In this document: piece by piece, positions 60,469 through 64,000 of the stretch | How positions within the stretch are numbered: the first letter of the stretch is position 1 | Layout: every line of letters begins with the position of its first letter | Source of the DNA: Sphingobium sp. | GTDB taxonomy: Bacteria; Pseudomonadota; Alphaproteobacteria; Sphingomonadales; Sphingomonadaceae | Direction: 5' to 3' | Assembly (NCBI GenBank): GCA_023266575.1 | Contig: JAHFPV010000008.1 | Location: forward strand, 91,523-155,522 | DNA: 64,000 bases | Notes under the pieces: model-generated | The model's database searches: none | Seen by the model: only the letters and a program-made list of their open reading frames with translations | What the model was told of the DNA's origin: nothing | Made by a program: the position numbers and the translations under genes

Positions 60469-61692
60469 ATGCAACGCTACAGCCTTGTCGCCATCATCCT
60501 GCACTGGGCGATCGCCGCCCTGCTCGCCTTCCAGATCAGCGTCGGCTGGGCGCTGGAGGATCTGGGCGCGCGCGGCTTTGCGCTCTACCAGTGGCACAAG
60601 TCGGTCGGCATCACGATATTGCTGCTGACCCTGCTGCGGATCGTGGTGCGCTACTGGAAGCCACGCCCGGCCAAACTGGAGGGCGGCTGGCAGGGCGCGC
60701 TGGCGTCGGGCGTGCATGTCGGACTCTACGCCTTCATGCTGGGCGCGCCGCTGACCGGCTGGGCGCTGGTGTCGACCGCCAAGGTCAAGGTGCCGACCCT
60801 GCTGTTCGGCGTCCTGCCCCTGCCCCATCTACCGCTGCCCGCCAGCGCGCATGAGCTGGCGGAGGGCGGCCATGGCCTGATCGCCTGGCTCGGCATCGCG
60901 CTGTTCCTGCTCCATGTCGCGGGCGCGCTGCGCCATCATTTTCTGATGCGCGACGGGCTGATCTGGCGGATGATACCGGGCCGCTCGACCGCGCTGCTGA
61001 TCGCGCTCCCCGCGCTGATCCTGCTGGGTCTGGTCGTCGGCAAAGCGATCCTGCCCGCCCCCGCGCCAAAGGCCAGCGCTGCGGTCGAAGCGCCCGAAAC
61101 CCCGCAAAATATCGCCGAACCCGCCAACCTCGTGGGGGCCGCACCAGACAACGCCGCCGCCAACGCCACCGAAGCCGCGCCGGAAGAACCCGTCGGCCCG
61201 CCCCCCGCCTGGACCGTGCAACCCGGCGGCAAAATCGGCTTTTCCGTCGGCAATGATGGCCAGACGATCAGCGGCAGCTTTGCCAAATGGACCGCCGCGA
61301 TCGGCATGGACCCGGACCATCCCGAAACCGCCGACATCAAGGTGACGATCGACATGGCCAGCGCCAGCGTCGGCGATGCCTATCAGGACGGGATGCTGCC
61401 GGGCGACGAATTTTTCGCCGTCGCCAGCCACCCGACCGCAACCTTCACCGCGAAGGGCGCGGAGAAAAGGGGCGCGAACGCCTATCGCGCCACCGGCACG
61501 CTCAGCCTCAAAGGCGTCGCCAAGCCCCAGACGATCCGCTTCACCCTGTCGGGCGACGGCGCGACCCGCAAGGTCACCGGCACCGCCACCATTGCCCGCG
61601 CCGCCTTTGGCGTCGGCAATGGCGAGAGCAGCGGCGGCCTGGCCCCGCAGGTGGCGCTGACCTTCGCCTTCACGGCGAAACGAAAGGATTGA
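60469..61692 (+). CDS. Cytochrome b561-YceI fusion protein
   Basis: 407 aa. The N-terminal ~185 residues are a four-helix cytochrome b561 with haem-ligand histidines (AIILHWAIAALLAF, YQWHKSVGITIL, HVAGALRHHFL). A Pro/Ala linker (200-245) leads to a YceI lipocalin-like domain (KIGFSVGNDGQTISGSF, VTIDMASASVGD, FFAVASHPTATF, GTLSLKGVAKP) in the periplasm. Suggests isoprenoid or quinone binding coupled to electron transfer. Confidence 0.9.
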   Translation: MQRYSLVAIILHWAIAALLAFQISVGWALEDLGARGFALYQWHKSVGITILLLTLLRIVVRYWKPRPAKLEGGWQGALASGVHVGLYAFMLGAPLTGWALVSTAKVKVPTLLFGVLPLPHLPLPASAHELAEGGHGLIAWLGIALFLLHVAGALRHHFLMRDGLIWRMIPGRSTALLIALPALILLGLVVGKAILPAPAPKASAAVEAPETPQNIAEPANLVGAAPDNAAANATEAAPEEPVGPPPAWTVQPGGKIGFSVGNDGQTISGSFAKWTAAIGMDPDHPETADIKVTIDMASASVGDAYQDGMLPGDEFFAVASHPTATFTAKGAEKRGANAYRATGTLSLKGVAKPQTIRFTLSGDGATRKVTGTATIARAAFGVGNGESSGGLAPQVALTFAFTAKRKD

Positions 61693-61698
61693 AATTCC

Positions 61699-61772
61699 CC
61701 GTTCGCTTCGAGCGAAGTCGAGAAGCAACTAGCGCAGCGCAGGCGTGTCTCGACTTCGCTCGACACGAACGG
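61699..61772. repeat. Inverted repeat of the TTCGAGCGAAGTCGA family
   Basis: Arms at 61699-61723 and 61748-61772 (CCGTTCG...CGAAGTCGAGA / TCTCGACTTCG...CGAACGG). It starts 6 bp after the YceI fusion gene. Full version of the unit found at 22985 and in coaBC. Confidence 0.8.
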
Positions 61773-61814
61773 AGGGGTGTGATCTAGGCTTGCCACTTTC
61801 CGTGAGGGATTAGA

Positions 61815-62165
61815 ATGATACGCCTGCTCCTCCTCGCTCTCGCTATGGCGGCCACCTCTCCCACCCCGGTCGCGGCCCAAGCCTTCATGTTCGAAAGCGG
61901 CACATCGCTGCTCGCCAAATGCCGCAACAAGGCGCCCGAATATGCGCTGGCCTGCACCGCCTATATCGTCGGCGTGGTCGACGGCATTCGCAAGGACAGC
62001 TTCATCGGTCGGGGTCGCCCGATCTGCTGGCCGGACAAGATGAGCGCCGACGACGCCCGCCGCACGGTCGTCGCCTATCTCGAACGCTGGCCCGACCAGC
62101 GGCGCGGCCCCGCCTCCGTGCTGGTCAGCGTGGCGCTCAACGACCGCTATCCATGCCAGAAATAG
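61815..62165 (+). CDS. Rap1a/Tai-like exported small protein
   Basis: 116 aa. Signal peptide (IRLLLLALAMAATSPTPVAA), then a cysteine-containing helical domain (LLAKCRNKAPEYALACTAYIVGVVDGI, RPICWPDKMSADDARRTVVAYL) matching the Rap1a/Tai4 family. Members include type VI secretion immunity proteins, but no effector or T6SS gene is nearby. Role here unknown. Confidence 0.75.
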   Translation: MIRLLLLALAMAATSPTPVAAQAFMFESGTSLLAKCRNKAPEYALACTAYIVGVVDGIRKDSFIGRGRPICWPDKMSADDARRTVVAYLERWPDQRRGPASVLVSVALNDRYPCQK

Positions 62166-62194
62166 CCGCTCGATCAGTCTGATCGAAAGGATCA

Positions 62195-62225
62195 TTGCGC
62201 ATGGGCGCTGCAAGACTGCTATAAA
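62195..62225 (+). promoter_or_regulatory. Candidate promoter for DAHP synthase
   Basis: TTGCGC (62195-62200) and TATAAA (62220-62225) with a 19-bp spacer, about 70 bp before the GTG start. Long spacer lowers confidence. A palindrome CGATCA-GTC-TGATCG lies at 62171-62185. Confidence 0.35.
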
Positions 62226-62293
62226 CTTGCCTTGAACGGCGCGGCGGCGTAGGTGCGGCCCCTGTTTTTTTGGTTCATTTTGGGAGACTCGTC

Positions 62294-63664
62294 GTGGCGG
62301 CGAAATGGACGCCGGATAGCTGGCGCGCGCATAAGGGCATTCAGATGCCCACTTACAGGGACACGCAGGCGCTCGCCGCCGTGGAGGCCCAGCTTGGCCA
62401 GTTTCCGCCGCTCGTCTTTGCAGGCGAGGCGCGCAACCTGAAAACGGACCTGGCCAGGGTCGCGGCCGGCGAAGCCTTCCTGTTGCAGGGCGGCGATTGC
62501 GCCGAAAGCTTTGCCGAGTTCCACCCGAACAATATCCGCGACACGTTCCGCGTGCTGCTCCAGATGGCGGTGGTGCTGACCTTCGCCTCGAAACTGCCGG
62601 TGGTGAAGGTTGGCCGCATGGCAGGCCAGTTCGCCAAGCCCCGCTCGGCCGATACCGAAACGATCGGCGGGGTCGAGCTGCCCAGCTATCGCGGCGACAA
62701 TGTCAACGACATCGCCTTCACCGCACAAGGGCGCGAGCCGGACCCGCAGCGGATGGTGCAGGCCTATAACCAGTCGGCGGCCACGCTCAACCTGCTGCGC
62801 GCCTTCTCGACCGGCGGCTATGCCAGCCTGGATCGCGTCCATGGCTGGATGCTCGATTTCATGGGCCGTAGTCCGTGGGCCGCGAAGTTCGAGCAGATGG
62901 CCGACCAGATCGGCCAGGCACTCGATTTCATGCGCGCCTGCGGCCTGTCGGCGGAAACCGTGCCGCAGCTTGGCGGAACCAGCTTCTACACCAGCCATGA
63001 AGCGCTGCTGTTGCCGTTCGAACAGGCCTTGACCCGGCAGGACAGCCTGACCGGCGACTGGTATGACACGTCCGCCCACATGCTGTGGATCGGCGACCGC
63101 ACCCGTTTCGAAGGGTCGGCCCACATCGAATATCTGCGCGGCATCGGCAATCCCATCGGCATGAAGTGCGGCCCCAGCCTGGAGCCGGACGCGCTCATCC
63201 GCTTGCTCGACGTGGTGAACCCAGGGCGGGAAGCGGGGCGGATCACGCTCATCACCCGCTATGGCCATGACAAGATCGAGGCGGGCCTGCCCAAGCTGGT
63301 CCGCGCGGTGATGCGCGAAGGCCATCCGGTGGTCTGGTCCTGTGACCCGATGCATGGCAATGTCGTCAAGGCGGCCAATGGCTACAAGACGCGCCCCTTC
63401 GAGCGCATCCTGGCCGAAGTCCGCGGCTTCTTCGCCGTCCACCGCGCCGAGGGCAGCTTCGGCGGCGGCATCCACGCCGAAATGACCGGCCAGAACGTCA
63501 CCGAATGCACCGGCGGCGCCATCGCCATCACCGACGAAGGGCTGGCGGATCGCTACCACACCCATTGCGACCCGCGTTTGAACGCGGCGCAGAGCCTGGA
63601 GCTGGCCTTCCTGCTGGCCGAAATGTTGAATGAAGAACTGAAAGAACGCCGCGCCGCGGCTTGA
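62294..63664 (+). CDS. aroF: 3-deoxy-7-phosphoheptulonate synthase, class II
   Basis: 456 aa plant-like class II DAHP synthase. [61 protein letters not shown] and [15 protein letters not shown] are conserved. It joins phosphoenolpyruvate and erythrose 4-phosphate, the first shikimate step. GTG 62294 has GGGAG seven bases upstream; a TTG at 62270 is less likely. Gene symbol follows common usage for this class. Confidence 0.93.
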   Translation: MAAKWTPDSWRAHKGIQMPTYRDTQALAAVEAQLGQFPPLVFAGEARNLKTDLARVAAGEAFLLQGGDCAESFAEFHPNNIRDTFRVLLQMAVVLTFASKLPVVKVGRMAGQFAKPRSADTETIGGVELPSYRGDNVNDIAFTAQGREPDPQRMVQAYNQSAATLNLLRAFSTGGYASLDRVHGWMLDFMGRSPWAAKFEQMADQIGQALDFMRACGLSAETVPQLGGTSFYTSHEALLLPFEQALTRQDSLTGDWYDTSAHMLWIGDRTRFEGSAHIEYLRGIGNPIGMKCGPSLEPDALIRLLDVVNPGREAGRITLITRYGHDKIEAGLPKLVRAVMREGHPVVWSCDPMHGNVVKAANGYKTRPFERILAEVRGFFAVHRAEGSFGGGIHAEMTGQNVTECTGGAIAITDEGLADRYHTHCDPRLNAAQSLELAFLLAEMLNEELKERRAAA

Positions 63665-64000
63665 GGATTGCTTGATGCTCCCCTCCCGCCAGCGGGAGGG
63701 GGGACGCGCGCTTCAAAAGGCCCCTACCTTTCACGGAAGATAGTTTCTGGCCAAGTTGGGTGGATTGCGGAATGGCAGCGTTCGGTTTGCGGTGTAGGAA
63801 ATCGGACGCTCAATTCGCATTCCGTTCACCGCACCAATCGCATCGCCAGCTATGTGTTTTAGCGCCTTATGTCTGTTGAGACCCAAGTTGAACAGTGCCA
63901 GCGGAACACGCAGAGAACGTGAGCTGGTAAGTATCTGATATCGCTGGGCGTGGATTTGGTGGCAAAACCGGGTGTGCTAACAACATTTTGCCTGTGACTG
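63665..64000. other. Right-end non-coding stretch
   Basis: No gene recognised. A hairpin CCCCTCCCGC-CA-GCGGGAGGGG lies at 63680-63701. The remaining 300 bp has lower GC and contains only short ORFs without family-like sequence; it may belong to a gene outside the window. Confidence 0.4.

Noticed and set aside
1-64000. tRNA, rRNA, CRISPR arrays, insertion sequences
   Set aside because: Looked for conserved TTCGA-type arms, regular spaced repeats and transposase motifs; none were convincing.

Overview
The window reads as a GC-rich chromosomal segment of a sphingomonad (Alphaproteobacteria, most like Sphingobium/Sphingomonas; genus is an inference). Support comes from gene content and order (aroQ-accB-accC; NDUFA12-DUF2155-aat; smr-mltA-timA-secB; dnaA next to rpsT; a ThiS-ThiG fusion), from the exported FAAL, DUF192 and TonB-receptor types, and from many short inverted repeats between genes. 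No rRNA, tRNA, CRISPR array or insertion sequence was recognised.

Layout. 1-6.6 kb: truncated GT4 glycosyltransferase, HIT protein, succinyl-CoA:3-ketoacid CoA transferase (scoA-scoB), thiSG, then aroQ-accB-accC. 6.6-8.3 kb: BrnT/BrnA toxin-antitoxin pair coupled to arsC, and an orphan ParA. 8.3-18 kb: c-di-GMP protein, fatty acyl-AMP ligase, recX, DUF192 lipoprotein, NDUFA12, DUF2155, aat, potassium channel, M19 dipeptidase. 18-23 kb: sulfate activation operon cysD-cysNC-cysQ, divergent from a LuxR-type regulator across a perfect palindrome. 23-36.5 kb: S66 peptidase, cupin, dapE, second GGDEF/EAL protein, Smr, MltA, Tim44-like protein, SecB, MurJ, TrpS, DUF4136 lipoprotein, dicarboxylate-type symporter, periplasmic cyclophilin. 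36.5-48.1 kb: dnaA, rpsT, mutM, ubiE-ubiB-(27-codon ORF)-coaBC-dut, a small exported protein, moeB, a DsrE-like protein, thrS, infC.

48.15-50.7 kb is the one clearly accessory block. It has lower GC, starts after the infC terminator and carries a stand-alone reverse transcriptase that resembles defence-associated RTs of the DRT2 (UG2) type. Upstream of it I find a promoter, a compact structured RNA ending in an 11-bp stem enclosing a three-way junction, and two TC(A/G)ACA sites exactly 147 nt (49 codons) apart within a stop-free frame. Concatenated head to tail, this segment would encode an endless 49-residue repeat, as expected for rolling-circle reverse transcription making a neo gene. This is the best candidate for an unusual system here.

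50.7-64 kb: msrA with an unlisted 49-aa membrane ORF upstream, aspartate aminotransferase, pabC-pabB, two large inverted repeats, DUF983, thioesterase, a TonB-dependent receptor paired with a periplasmic phosphodiesterase (possible Pho box upstream), a cytochrome b561-YceI fusion, a Rap1a-like exported protein and class II DAHP synthase.

Several families of short palindromic repeats are scattered between genes. One unit lies inside coaBC, and another supplies the stop codon of the dipeptidase gene.
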